From Bathynomus jamesi (lineage: Eukaryota; Arthropoda; Malacostraca; Isopoda; Cirolanidae), in contig JAJOZX010012090.1 of assembly GCA_023014485.1 (NCBI GenBank), positions 49,090-113,089 on the forward strand: DNA of 64,000 nt, written 5' to 3'. Position numbers and translations under genes: made by a program. Shown here piece after piece: positions 31,953 to 42,759 of this stretch; positions within the stretch are counted from its first letter, which is position 1; every line of letters begins with the position of its first letter. The notes beneath the pieces are model-generated. The model searched no databases, was not told the DNA's origin, and saw nothing but the letters and a program-made list of their open reading frames with translations.

Positions 31953-32858
31953 ACTGGGCCTCCACACGACATGATTCACAATACACTGGAACTAAAAACT
32001 ACCCACGCAACACTGCCAGACTCAAAATAGTATTGAAAACTTTACGTAGCTGTAACTTTTTTAATATTCATTTGCGACAAATTTTGATTGCACATTTGGA
32101 AAGAGGAGCTAAAACTACATTAGAAATAAAAAATAGAAGTGGGGTCACTAGTTGGGTGCTAAATGACAATTTTACCTAGATTGGCACTGGTTACACATTT
32201 TCTAGACATTATTGAAGTTAAAATGCAAAAGCAATGAAGTTTTCAACAAAAGTTAATAAACACAGAAGATTCAGCAGAAAAATACTTTAAAACCAAACAT
32301 CAACAAAGCACCTGAAATAAGGTTGCCAGATTTTTCAAATGCCCATGCAGAATAAAAAATTTCTAAAGGTTTTTTTTTAAGAGCAAATTTTTTTCCAATT
32401 GAAACTAGATTTCTTCAACAGTTACAATAAACAAACTTGAAAAATTTTATTAAAATAATGCTTAGCAATTAAACATCATGAATAATATTGAAATTATTAT
32501 CCATAATAATGAAATATCGTAAATAATATTGAAATTATCATAGCATATTAAATATTGTAGTATACATCGCTTTACTAATTATATTATGACATATGTTAAT
32601 ATTTTTTTGAACTTTTAATCTTCAAAATTTTAGCTCCATCTTCTGACTTCAAGTATAACTGAAATTCCTTGCAAGTCAGAAAAATTTTCTTTAATCATGA
32701 GTTCTGATTCTAAATTTTCAATGAGCAACCTTAGTTAACTTTATTATTAGATTAATAAACAAATATATTTACAAGGTATATTTACAAAATTAATAAACAA
32801 AAAATTTGCAAAATATATTTACAAAAAATTTGGTTCTTTAAAATTTTTGCAATCTTAA

Positions 32859-32890
<32 letters not shown>

Positions 32891-32940
32891 AACTTAAATT
32901 TTTGCAAACAATATTTCAATATCTATGAATATCTACAAAA
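31953..32940. other. AT-rich spacer
   Basis: No gene recognised. Contains an (AATA)n tract at 32855-32890 and a TTACAAA-rich minirepeat region at 32765-32830. Confidence 0.45.
32855..32890. repeat. (AATA)n microsatellite
   Basis: About nine tetranucleotide units. Confidence 0.9.
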
Positions 32941-34877
32941 ATGGACTCAATGGTGACTGTTCTCCACACTAAAACCAGTATGCAAGTTAACATGGCAGAG
33001 GAAGAAAACAAAAACAGAAACCCATGTATAAAATGTGCATTAGACTGCAACCTACATGCATTAAGATGTGATGAATGCAGACTATGGATACACTACAGCT
33101 GTAGTGAACTACAGGTGAGTTACAGGAGGAGGAAATGTCATTGCCAATGTAGAGCTTGCTGAAAAAGTGAGAAACCCTGAAGATGAGACCCTAGAGAGAG
33201 GGAAACTGCAAGCAAAAAGGGCACCAAGAGAGACAAAACAAGAATAGGAAATAGACATTAAGACTTTCAACAAAGTGAACAACCCCACTGTACAGTCACC
33301 AAAAAGCTAGTATGCAAGTATTACAGGAGGGGCTTGTGTAAATATGGACTTAAGGGAAGAGAATGCCCATTTGCTCACCCACCACTCTGCCAAAAATTTA
33401 TACACGATGGGAATGGCATTTCTGGGTGTAGATCCAATGCAAGATGTCCCTATCTTCATCCTCAAACTTGCCAGAGCTCATGGTGGGAAAGTTGTTGTTT
33501 TAAAGAGAACTCCAATCTGGCCCACCTGAAGGGAACAATCCGATTGCAACCACATCAAAATCAATGGAGAGAATACCAGGATAGTGAGCCTGCTATCCAT
33601 CAGCACTATTTGGCCCAAGGGATGCAAGAAAACCTAAGATCAAATACCATTCCTGCACCCAGATCTTATGCTGATGTAGCGGGTCCAGGTAAGCCTACTG
33701 GTGACAATGGTACAGCAAGCAACCATGAAACCCCATTGGGGTTTTACCACCTCATGAAACAAGTACAAGACATTCAAAGCTCACTTGGTCTCCTCATACA
33801 AAAGCAAATGAGAACCCCAGCAGGAACCCTACAAATGCCCTACATGGGAGATGAAACAAATGGCTCCACAAATGTATCAATAATTTATGTGAAAAAACTA
33901 TATAGGGCTATGGGTTGATTGCCTGATACCCTCATCCATTGAAAATTTCCAGCAGATTTGAGTGGAGAGTTAAACGACAAAAGCCCTATGTTTTTTCGTT
34001 AGAGAGTTATGAATATGTAAGTCTTTAAAGGACCTCTTTATATTTAATTGTTTATGGTAATTTTAGCGTTGGGATTTTAGATGCCTATATGTGAACGAAA
34101 AGAAATTGTCCCACCTTATTTCTGCTGGGCCTTAGTTTGCTTCGATGTAGGGCGTTATGATCTTTTTTGGTGTACGGCCACCACGATAGAGTTATGCGAT
34201 GAGTTAACTTGATGTAATTAATATAAGTAGTCACAATATAAACACTTGAAGGTATAGGCCTATCCTTTTTTATGTTTATTAAGTTTATTATAAGGAATTC
34301 ACTCAGAACTTTAGGGAAGACAAAAGCACATCCTCCCTGTTTAAAGCGTTCGCTGTACATTAAACAGCTCCGAGAGCTGTTCCTTTTCGCGTTGTATTTT
34401 CATTATTTGCTGATCTGGCAAAGTTTTGTTTGGTCTACTTCTCTCCTGAAGACTAAACAATAAATTGAGTTTTCTTGTTGCTATGTGAGGCTTGATGCAT
34501 ACATACCAGTTCTTTGTACGTATGGCAAATATTTCATTCCCAATAGGCTATGTCACCAATCCCGAGGCAATTTTGTATAGATATTTAATTCAATTAATTA
34601 ATAATTTATATTTAATTATGAAATAAAGGTACCACATATACCATGTTGTGAGCGTGTATAGTTTTTCCATAATTTACTTAAACATCCATGGCCTTTACCC
34701 AAACTCAAACCATACCAAAGTACCTTACCTAAAGAGCCTAGTGGAAAACACTACTAGCACAGTTATAGCCCTCACAGAAACACACCTGAACCCCATGATC
34801 ATGAGTAGTGAAATTGCAATAAAGCAATCAAAGGGTACACCACCCATAGATGTGACAGAGAAGACTGTCTAAATTTA
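32941..34877 (+). pseudogene. LINE with zinc-finger ORF1 joined to endonuclease, interrupted
   Basis: 32941-33162 has a PHD/knuckle-like start (CIKCALDCNLHALRCDECRLW). 33334-33879 has a CCCH finger pair (CKYGLKGRECPFAHPPLCQKF and CPYLHPQTC) and a Ser/Pro linker with APRSYADVAG. After the insert 33888-34668 the frame continues YLNIHGLYPNSNHTKVPYL and VIALTETHLNP, the start of the endonuclease with its catalytic-type Glu. Stops lie between the two ORF1 pieces. It ends where copy B begins (34878). Confidence 0.7.
33888..34668 (+). mobile_element. Non-autonomous DNA element (copy B), 8-bp duplication
   Basis: Flanked by identical octamers ATAATTTA (33880-33887, 34669-34676). Ends resemble TGTGAAAAAACTATA and GTATAGTTTTTCC. 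Excision restores the LINE frame NVSII-YLNIHG. Inverse copy at 27229-28017. Confidence 0.85.
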
Positions 34878-35678
34878 GGGTCCATTCCATGTCAATTCAA
34901 TGGTGAAAAAAACGTGACCATCACCAATTTTTTTTTAAAATTGGCACACTTATAGATCTCTGAGAAAAACAGAATGACGCTTGTTTCAACACTCTAGGTC
35001 ATATGGTTCTGGAGATTTGGCCCTTCAAATTTTGTAAAAAAAAGGTCAATTTCCAAGGTCATACCATATTTCAACATGAAATATCTCGGCTCCTATTACA
35101 CTTACAGAGACCATTTAAACACTATTTTAAAGCTTTTAAGCAGATCTACAACTTTGTTTCTATTAATATTTTACCTCAGTGGTAAAAAAAAAGTTGATCT
35201 TATTTTTGACCTTTGACTTTGTGTTGGTCATTTGATGTCACAACTGATTTTTTTTCTCCTTTCACCCAATTTTGGGTACACATGTCTACCTTAACCTAAA
35301 GCAAGATTTTTAGTGTTGATTAAGTTAGTACCAGTATAGATGCTACAACCATTTCAGTGGACCATACCCACCTCCATTTTGACCAGGGCTGTGGAGTCGG
35401 TACACAAAACCTCCGACTCCGACTCCTTTATTTTTCAAATGTCCAACTCCTGACTCCTGACTCCTTCATAAAAGGTCAATATATATTAATGGTAAATCTG
35501 CTAAATTGGTAAATGGTAACAAGGCATTTCATCACAGCTGATTTCGTTGGAAGTCTCTTTGCCATTGTGCATTAAAGTTTAGAACAAATAATTTTATCAA
35601 TAATTTAAAATTAAACTTATCAAGTTATCAGTATCACAATTATAAAAATATTTCCTGAAAAAAAAGTAAGGGTTAATA

Positions 35679-36145
35679 GGGTCATTCCATGTCAAGTCAG
35701 CCACCTAAAACACTCACCCCTTTCAATTTTGCTCATACTTGGCACAATAGCAGATATACATGCCAAACTTAAATTCCCAAATTATTAGAGCTGACTGACC
35801 TTTGGTTACTGAGATACAAGGTCACAAAGTTGTGACATTTTGACCTTTTTTGCGTTAAATGACTATTTTCAAAATGGTGTAACTAAAACACTATTAAAGC
35901 TAGAGCATTGATTTTGGTCTCATTTTAAAGCTCTTTAGTAGCCCCTTGTTTATTGTCTCTTGTTAAATATCTCTACTGTGAAAAATAAAAAAATCCCTTC
36001 AAAAGTTGACCTTTGACCTTGAAAAAAAAAAAATACCTTCTAAAAAATTCAATTTTTTTACATTAATACCTTGAGTCATGTACAACAAAATCCCAAGAAG
36101 CTGTAAGTGGCTGATAACTAGTTCAATGTATAAAAAATAATGAAT
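35679..36145 (+). repeat. Left long terminal inverted repeat of copy A
   Basis: Complement of 39398-39880. Contains the paired blocks AGGTCACAAAGTTGTGAC and GTTGACCTTTGACCTTG and ends near TTCAATGTATAAAAAATAATG. Confidence 0.88.
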
Positions 36146-36671
36146 TCAAGCAACATTTTGAAAAAAGTCATTTTATACAAAAATTGTCAAAGTCATGACT
36201 TTGTGACCTTGTATGTCAGTAACCATTTTTGTCTAAGGTCAGCTCAATCTCTTACAAATACAACCCATATCTACATACTATCTGCAGCCTTCTACAAACA
36301 AGCAAATGCTTATTTTTAAATATTTGTTCTTTACCCACCTCACCTGTATGTTGTGCATGTATGTGATGGTTTTCAGTAGTTGACAAGATTCTTGTGGGCC
36401 ACCCAATTTATTGTGATTTCTAGAAGAGAAAACAATTTTTAATGTATACCTAGATAGCTACCTAATTAACAAATACAAGTAACATATTAAAATGTACATA
36501 CAATATGTATAGGTATAGTGCTCATTGATTTCCATTTATCACAACTTAAAATGTATGCAGTGTATATATAGTTACATGACCATTTTAATTTTGAATTCTT
36601 ACCTTTCTGTGCTGTAGATCTGCCAAAGCTTTGGATGCCTTCAAAGTAACTTCTTTGCAAATCCTGTATGT

Positions 36672-39017
36672 TCATCCATTAGTAGTAGATGCCTCAACTT
36701 GTGTTAGAATATCTGAATATGGTAAGATTAATTCATCTGGTCGACCAGGATACACAAATGATGGGTTTGGGCCATGAGGATGAAGGAATGTGACTTTTAC
36801 TTCTCTATTCTCTGGTATCTTTTCCAGCACATATGCCACCCACCAATGGCCATCATATGCAGCAGTAACAAAACCATGTATTTTCTCCTCAGTCACAACT
36901 TCTTCCTTTTCAGTAACTTTCTCAATATTTGAATAATCTGATAATGAATAATGTTTAACCTTAAGAGAAGTCAATGAAACTGGCTGTAAATGGTGTAATT
37001 TCTGTGTACCAGCAATAGTCCTTGCAGTTGAGTGTCTTTCTTGGAGAAGTTGGCTTTCCTCTTCATGCTCTTTATTGGTTGAAAAATGACATTTTATATT
37101 TACAATATTTTCACTTGCAAATGTATATAACTGTTCTGCAGTAAGGATCTGTTCATCATAAGGTCGTTGTAGACTAGCTTTTGCAGCTAATCTCTTAACT
37201 GTGCCTCCAACACCATCACAGGGTCCCTTTCCATGACTTGTTGCAAAAAAATTCCATTCTGCCTCAATTCCAAAATCATCTCTGTGATGGCAAAGATTCA
37301 AAAAGTTTTTGCAGTTCTTATACTGTCCTGCACACCCATCTGAAAAGTAAATTATTTTGTGGATGGAACCGATGGATGAGATATTATCTTTTAGGAATTT
37401 TATCAGATGCTTTTGAAACAAATGTACAGCAACTGTGTTATGGATGTTACACTCTGAAATAATAACAAAGCTAAGGTGAGCAATCTCATCTTCCTTTTTA
37501 TAGTAAATAACAAATGGATGTAGAGTAGCCATCTCATTGTTCCAGTGAAAGCTCTGAACCTCATCTTGAAGAATAAAGGAATAATTTTCAGCAAAATCAC
37601 ACACAGCAAGGACCTCACCATCTTTCAAAGACATTTTTGTTTCACAGTAATAAGTTGCTTGCATCTTTGTCTTGAAGTCATGTATCTGGTATTCTTTCAG
37701 TTGGTTACAGAATTGGTCAATATATTCATCTGTATTCAGTTCTACTGATTCAAGATTTGACCGATCTGTATTGGTCCACTTTTTAAAATTTATGATATCA
37801 ATGAAGTTGTTTGTAAATATGTCCAGTAGTCTGTTTTTTAAATCTGATGGATCTCCACATTGTTCACATTGTCTGAGGCAGCATTTCTGTGAGGCAGGAT
37901 TGCATTCCATAAAGGCAACACAATGACGTACATTCTTAATAGGTGTGTCATCATTTGCAGTTAGTTTTTCTAATTCAGCTCCTACAAACATAAGTTTGGC
38001 ATTCTGATGAATTGTACAGACACATACTGAGTGAGTTCCTGTTGCTCCAGCAATAACACACTGCTTTGGACGCAATTCTGCAAATTTACTGAATCCCACC
38101 TTAACCAAAGGATTTCTTTCTTTGAAAATATGATAGGCTTCTTTTAAATTGCAAAGTAAAAGATGCTTTTGCAAATGTATCCTTCCTCTTTCATTGTCAA
38201 TGATACTACAATAGTCTTTCTTTCCTGGCATTGTTCTACTGATGTCTTCTGAAAGATAAAATGCTTTAATAGTGTCAACAGTATCCTGTTTAATTCTTTT
38301 CCCACCCTTTGGATTTGGGTCTGAAAGGACACCTTTTTCTTCAACTATTTTTTTAGCAATAGATGCTGTATGCCTTGTTGTGTTAAATTCTGAAGCAATT
38401 TTCCTAATGCTCCAACTTTTGGGCAATACAGTGAGGATTTTTATTTTATCACTTCTTTTAGTATTTTCATTTTTGAATTTTTCCTTGAGTTGATTTATTA
38501 TTTCTAAACAGTCTACATCTCCAGATGGCTCCTTAAATTGTGAGTCAGAAATCTCTTTTCCTGCAACTGTTTCCATTCTCTTCTTAACTGTCTCTGTCAC
38601 CTTGCTTAGTTTTTTAGCTCCATATGACTTTTGCTCTACAAGCTTTCTCTTTTTTATGGGTGATTCACCAATTGAAACAAAAGAAGCATTCAAAGTACAC
38701 ATCTCATGGTTTTGCTCTGAAGTTGATGCATCACTATTGTCAACATTTTCAATTTTCTCAAGATCTTCAGGTGGTTCACTACTACAAGAAGCAGAATCAT
38801 CATTTATGTCTGAATTCAAAGTGCCTATTCCTTTCTCAGGCAAGGACTCAAGATGTTCTCTACACTGCTTACAAAGTCTGTGATGTAGTGTTAAGTGCAG
38901 ATCGGGAAACTTATTTACAAGTTCCTGTGGTACAATTCTCAAACTCTTCTTTCGACACTGACCTTTGTGACGCAGCAAAGGATCAGCACACTTCTGTTTC
39001 AGTTTTAAATGTTCCAT
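36672..39017 (-). CDS. Putative transposase, 781 aa, intact
   Basis: Probably catalyses mobilisation of the surrounding element. Visible layout: N-terminal Cys/His pairs (C10, C21, C49, C52) that could bind zinc; a low-complexity acidic linker to about 120; a basic region to 155; a helix-turn-helix-like part at about 190-230 (KIASEFNTTRHTASIAKKIV); a Cys-rich segment at about 328-388 (VCVCTIHQNAK, CCLRQCEQCG); then an RNase H-like candidate core with VCDFAENYS (D474), IIYFSDGCAGQYKN (D560) and GKGPCDGVGGTVKR (D601); and a C-terminal Tudor/SH3-like part (YDGHWWVAYVLE, KVTFLHPHGPNPSF). The start is the first ATG, 40 codons ahead of the first Cys pair's partner, and no stop interrupts the frame. 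Two decayed homologues lie nearby. Catalytic roles are inferred from conservation between copies A and C, not known. Confidence 0.85.
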   Translation of the reverse strand: MEHLKLKQKCADPLLRHKGQCRKKSLRIVPQELVNKFPDLHLTLHHRLCKQCREHLESLPEKGIGTLNSDINDDSASCSSEPPEDLEKIENVDNSDASTSEQNHEMCTLNASFVSIGESPIKKRKLVEQKSYGAKKLSKVTETVKKRMETVAGKEISDSQFKEPSGDVDCLEIINQLKEKFKNENTKRSDKIKILTVLPKSWSIRKIASEFNTTRHTASIAKKIVEEKGVLSDPNPKGGKRIKQDTVDTIKAFYLSEDISRTMPGKKDYCSIIDNERGRIHLQKHLLLCNLKEAYHIFKERNPLVKVGFSKFAELRPKQCVIAGATGTHSVCVCTIHQNAKLMFVGAELEKLTANDDTPIKNVRHCVAFMECNPASQKCCLRQCEQCGDPSDLKNRLLDIFTNNFIDIINFKKWTNTDRSNLESVELNTDEYIDQFCNQLKEYQIHDFKTKMQATYYCETKMSLKDGEVLAVCDFAENYSFILQDEVQSFHWNNEMATLHPFVIYYKKEDEIAHLSFVIISECNIHNTVAVHLFQKHLIKFLKDNISSIGSIHKIIYFSDGCAGQYKNCKNFLNLCHHRDDFGIEAEWNFFATSHGKGPCDGVGGTVKRLAAKASLQRPYDEQILTAEQLYTFASENIVNIKCHFSTNKEHEEESQLLQERHSTARTIAGTQKLHHLQPVSLTSLKVKHYSLSDYSNIEKVTEKEEVVTEEKIHGFVTAAYDGHWWVAYVLEKIPENREVKVTFLHPHGPNPSFVYPGRPDELILPYSDILTQVEASTTNG

Positions 39018-39397
39018 GTTTGTACTCTGAAATCACAAAAGCACAAAGAAAATCCTGAAAAGAAAACAATGAACAATTAATGAATTATTAAATAAATTTT
39101 TATACATGTATTTAGTAAAAATAAATTAACTTTAACTTGAAGTCAGGAGTCAACTCTGTAAAGTTGACAGTACTTATATACTAGTTGGGCCTTTGGATCA
39201 GCGCTACTCCAGTAGATTTGGGGCTGTCGAGGGGTTTAACCCTGGTTGTCTTTTAAAAGACTTCTTTTGGCACAGGTCACAAAAAGGTTTTTGAACTAAT
39301 AATGTTAAGTTGAACTAAGTCTTCACTGACACTATATCAGAACAGAACTTTTAAATAAATGAACTGACAAAAAAATCTAAAATTGAAGAATGATGCC
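39018..39397. promoter_or_regulatory. 5' non-coding region of copy A
   Basis: Between the gene start and the right TIR. AT-rich, with GTTGGGCCTTTGGATCAGCG near 39184 and no certain promoter element; expected to hold the promoter by position only. Confidence 0.35.
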
Positions 39398-39880
39398 AAC
39401 TTCATTTATTTTTTATACATTGAACTAGTTATCAGCCACTTACAGCTTCTTGGGATTTTGTTGTACATGACTCAAGGTATTAATGTAAAAAAATTGAATT
39501 TTTTAGGAGAAGGTATTTTTTTTTATTCAAGGTCAAAGGTCAACTTTTGAAGGGATTTTTTTATTTTTCACAGTAGAGATATTTAACAAGAGACAATAAA
39601 CAAGGGGCTACTAAAGAGCTTTAAAATGAGACCAAAATCAATGCTCTAGCTTTAATAGTTTTTTAGTTACACCGTTTTGAAAATAGTCATTTAACGCAAA
39701 AAAGGTCAAAATGTCACAACTTTGTGACCTTGTATCTCAGTAACCAAAGGTCAGTCAGCTCTAATAATTTGGGAATTTAAGTTTGGCATGTATATCTGCT
39801 ATTGTGCCAAGTATGAGCAAAATTGAAAGGGGTGAGTGCAAAAAGTGCCATTTTGTGGCTGAGTTGACATGGAATGACCC
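39398..39880 (-). repeat. Right long terminal inverted repeat of copy A
   Basis: Complement of 35679-36145; differs by a short extra segment (TGCAAAAAGTGCCATTTTGT near 39838-39857) close to the tip. Confidence 0.88.
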
Positions 39881-40547
39881 AATACTGATAATTAATTAAG
39901 TATAAATAATAAATATATTTGATTTATATTTATTATTTATACTTAAAATAGTATTTTCTTAAGATTTTATATTGAGATCAGAGTTGGTACATTTTTACCG
40001 ACTCTTGACTCCACCCAAAATTGACTCCGACTCCACGGCCCTGATTTTGACCAAGCACCTTTTTCCAACAAACTTTGGAGCACCGTATCTTTGGAACTGT
40101 TTGAGCTAGTGTTGAGAAAAATACCATTAAATTTTTCTTACTGAGATATATAATGTCTGCTAATTTTCAAAAAAATCGGTAATTATCTAACCTAACCTAG
40201 TTATTTGGTCAAATACCGTAAGTATCTGGCCCTATTATAATTTTTTTTTTTTGTATATTTCAAAGAATTATATAATATAGGTAATTTAAATTGCATAATT
40301 AATTAATTTATATAGACATTCAAAAGTGTGAAGAACTTTGAACCTGCTATCCTGTTTAAAGGTGAAGCTATGTACATATATAAGTGAAAATAAGCTTTTT
40401 TAAACCTTGGAGCAAGGGTTTTTTTGGCATCTGTATTTATTCTAATCTGTAAATCAAACTGCACATTTTTTCTTCTTGTTGACTGCTTAAACAAGATCAG
40501 TAGGTCTCAAATTTTATTTGTGCCACCTAAGCAAAAATAGCTTTTAA

Positions 40548-40979
40548 CAGGGTTGGATACAATGAATAATTATAATTTTATTTTTAATTAATTGATCCTA
40601 ATTTCCAGTAATTGTAATTGATTCAAAATAAAATAAAAGTAATTGTAATTGATTTTTGAGCTATAACTAATGTAATTGATCAATTAATGTCAATTGTTAA
40701 AAATTATACCCCTAGATCTGGCAGTCATACATCATCCAATGAAAATAAACCTTTGATAGTTTATTTATTTATACTTAGATATAGATATATTTTTACAGAT
40801 ATATATTTAGATATATAGAATAGATCGTTATACTGTATTTGTGTAATTGTAATTGATTCAGACAAAATTAATTGTAATTGATCTTGAAATTGTGAAGTAC
40901 AATAATAATTGTAATTAATTTGAAGAAAAATAAAAAAAATTGTAATTGTTTCCATTTTGTGTAATTGAACCCAACCCTG
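40548..40979. mobile_element. hAT MITE with TAATTGTAATTGAT repeats
   Basis: Starts CAGGGTTGGATACAAT, ends AATTGAACCCAACCCTG; octamers GCTTTTAA at 40540-40547 and 40980-40987. Dense AATTGTAATTGAT motifs fill both ends. Confidence 0.92.
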
Positions 40980-41019
40980 GCTTTTAAGCTACATATGTTT
41001 TTTTTCTTTTTAGATAAAC

Positions 41020-41900
41020 ATGGATTTCAGCAATTTGAATATGGGCAGGTTCTGTTGTAACCCATTTAAAAAACATAAAGGAAAAGTGAAAAAAGGCATT
41101 TGTCCATTGACTAAAAATTTGATTGATCAAAATCCTGAATTGAAACTAACAAATAATCATAAAGCACATGCAACCTGTTGAAATATACTAGCAAATCGTC
41201 CATTCCCAATGCCTGAATGTGAACCACTTGAAAAATCACCATCCACCTCATCAAGTGTCCCATCTGAGCTAGAAACCATTGGAGATGTAGTTGAAATGTA
41301 GTATGAGCTTAGTAAATTCAATGATTCATTGGCCGCACTTGATGAGACCCCAATAAAACCATGTAAACTCTCTGACAGCGCTGGTTACGCAAAGAGAAAG
41401 TTGAGGAAAGTAGTAGTAGTTGTGAAAAGAAAGCTTCAACTTGCAATTAAACAACCAATTTCATGCAGTGACTCAGATGATACAGAACTGGAGATTCTTC
41501 AACAACTAAAAGAGAAATTTAATCAAGTGACAAGTTGAAGTGAAAAACTGACAATTCTTACTATCTGACCGAAAAGATGGACACAAGTAAAGATCAGAGA
41601 AGAATTTAAGTGCTCTGATTACATGGCTAGGTAAGCAAAGAGTTTGGTGATAGAGAAGGGAGTGCTTTCAACTCCTAATCTGTGTTTGGGAAACACCTGA
41701 ATAGTGAAACTGCTGCCAAAGTAATTGACTTCTATCATTCGCCAGATGTGAGTAGACAAATGCCAGGGTTGAAAGACTATGTTTCTGTAAAAGGAACTGA
41801 TGGTAGGTGGGAAAGAAAACAAAAATTGCTAATCTTATGCAACCTAAAAGAAGCAAAAGAGGCAAATTGTCTTAAAAATAGCAGATATTATAGATCTCAG
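41020..41900 (+). pseudogene. Copy B transposase, N-terminal third, decayed
   Basis: Begins MDFSNLNMGRFCCNPF and aligns by eye with copy A: KAHATC, then the ESPIKKRK-equivalent DETPIKPCKL, GYAKRKLRKV, ELEILQQLKEKF, VIEKGVLSTPN, and the block DVSRQMPGLKDYVSVK. Stops and frameshifts occur at about 41180, 41300, 41536 and 41570. Homology ends near LLILCNLKEA, so the Cys-rich and catalytic parts are deleted. An acceptor-like TTTCTTTTTAG precedes the ATG. Confidence 0.75.
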
Positions 41901-42539
41901 TGAGACAAATGTAATGGTACTTTTCTCAACACTCTAGCTCAAACAGTTCCAAAGAAATGGCGCTCTAAAGTTTGGTGGAAAAAGGTACTTGGTCAAAATG
42001 GAGGTAGGTATGGTCTACTGAAATGGCTGTAGCATCTATACTAACTTAATCAACACCAAAAATCTTGTTCTAGGTTAAGGTAGACATGTGTACCCAAATT
42101 TGGGTGAAAGGAGAAGAAAATCAGTTGTGACATCAAATGACCTACACAAAGTTGAAGGTAAAAAATAAGATAAACTTTTTTGTTGACCACTGAGGTAAAG
42201 TATGAATAGAAACAAAGTTGTAGATCTGCTTGAAAGCTTTAAAATAGTATTTAAATGGTCTCTGTAAGTGCAATAGGAGCGGAGATATTTCATGTTGAAA
42301 TATGGTATGACCTTGGAAATTGACCTTTTTTTTTTTTTTACAAAATTCGAAGGGCCATATCTCCAGAACCATATGACCTAGTGTTAAATAAGTGCCATTC
42401 TGTTTTTCTCATCAAGATCTATAAGTGTGCCAATTTTCAAAAATATCAGTGATGGTCACGTTTTTTCAACCCAAAATTCCATTGAATTGACATGTCATAC
42501 TTATATTTATTAACTAATTGTATTTCAAATATTTTTCAG

Positions 42540-42699
42540 ATGCCCTGAGCAGTGGAAGCAGATCAAAGGCAGTTTCACAAAAATACAAAAAAGCTTCAAC
42601 CTCCCTCAAGAGGAAGTTGGAAACTGCATTTGCCACTGAAGTTCAAGATGTTGGTGAGCCACTGAGTAAACAGAATCTCAAAGAAGCAGATTTGGAGAG
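42540..42699 (+). pseudogene. Copy C transposase, 5' exon
   Basis: Encodes DALSSGSRSKAVSQKYKKAS, LKRKLETAFA, ending KEADLER, equivalent to about residues 132-172 of copy A. It is preceded by an acceptor-like ATTTTTCAG (42531-42539) and ends at GAGAG|GTAAGA, a good splice donor. Joined to 60547 it reads LERYENLMSDL without a break. Upstream exons are missing. Confidence 0.7.
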
Positions 42700-42759
42700 G
42701 TAAGAAACTAAAAATAATTAATGAGATGACTTTGAACTATTAATGTATGTATGTAAATA

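Larger units (their letters stand above)
35679..39880 (-). mobile_element. Copy A: complete 4.2-kb DNA transposon with long TIRs
   Basis: Starts GGGTCATTCCATGTCAAGTC and ends GAGTTGACATGGAATGACCC; inverted repeats of about 470 bp with few differences; 4-bp duplication AATA (35675-35678, 39881-39884). It encloses one long gene on the minus strand. Long TIRs and a 4-bp duplication fit the Sola superfamily, but I cannot confirm membership without a search. Confidence 0.88.
35384..40043. mobile_element. hAT MITE with GACTCCGACTCC repeats, split by copy A
   Basis: Ends CAGGGCTGTGGAGTCGG and TCCACGGCCCTG; perfect octamers ATTTTGAC at 35376-35383 and 40044-40051. Both subterminal regions consist of GACTCC/GAGTCGG-type repeats. 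Its own DNA is 35384-35678 and 39885-40043, about 0.46 kb. Confidence 0.92.
34878..42493. mobile_element. Copy B of the 781-aa transposase family, shrunken and interrupted
   Basis: The left end GGGTCCATTCCATGTC begins an inverted repeat of about 0.7 kb (34878-35375 continued at 40044-40200) whose partner is 41890-42493. Shared blocks include CCAAGGTCATACCATATTTC and AAACAGTTCCAAAG-type sequence. The last 10 bp of the right end are missing. Own interior: 40200-41890, with the decayed gene at 41020-41900 and the MITE at 40548-40979. Confidence 0.75.

Noticed and set aside
38602..39058. Plus-strand ORFs opposite the 781-aa gene
   Set aside because: Antisense frames without recognisable domains; the minus-strand frame is conserved in copies B and C.
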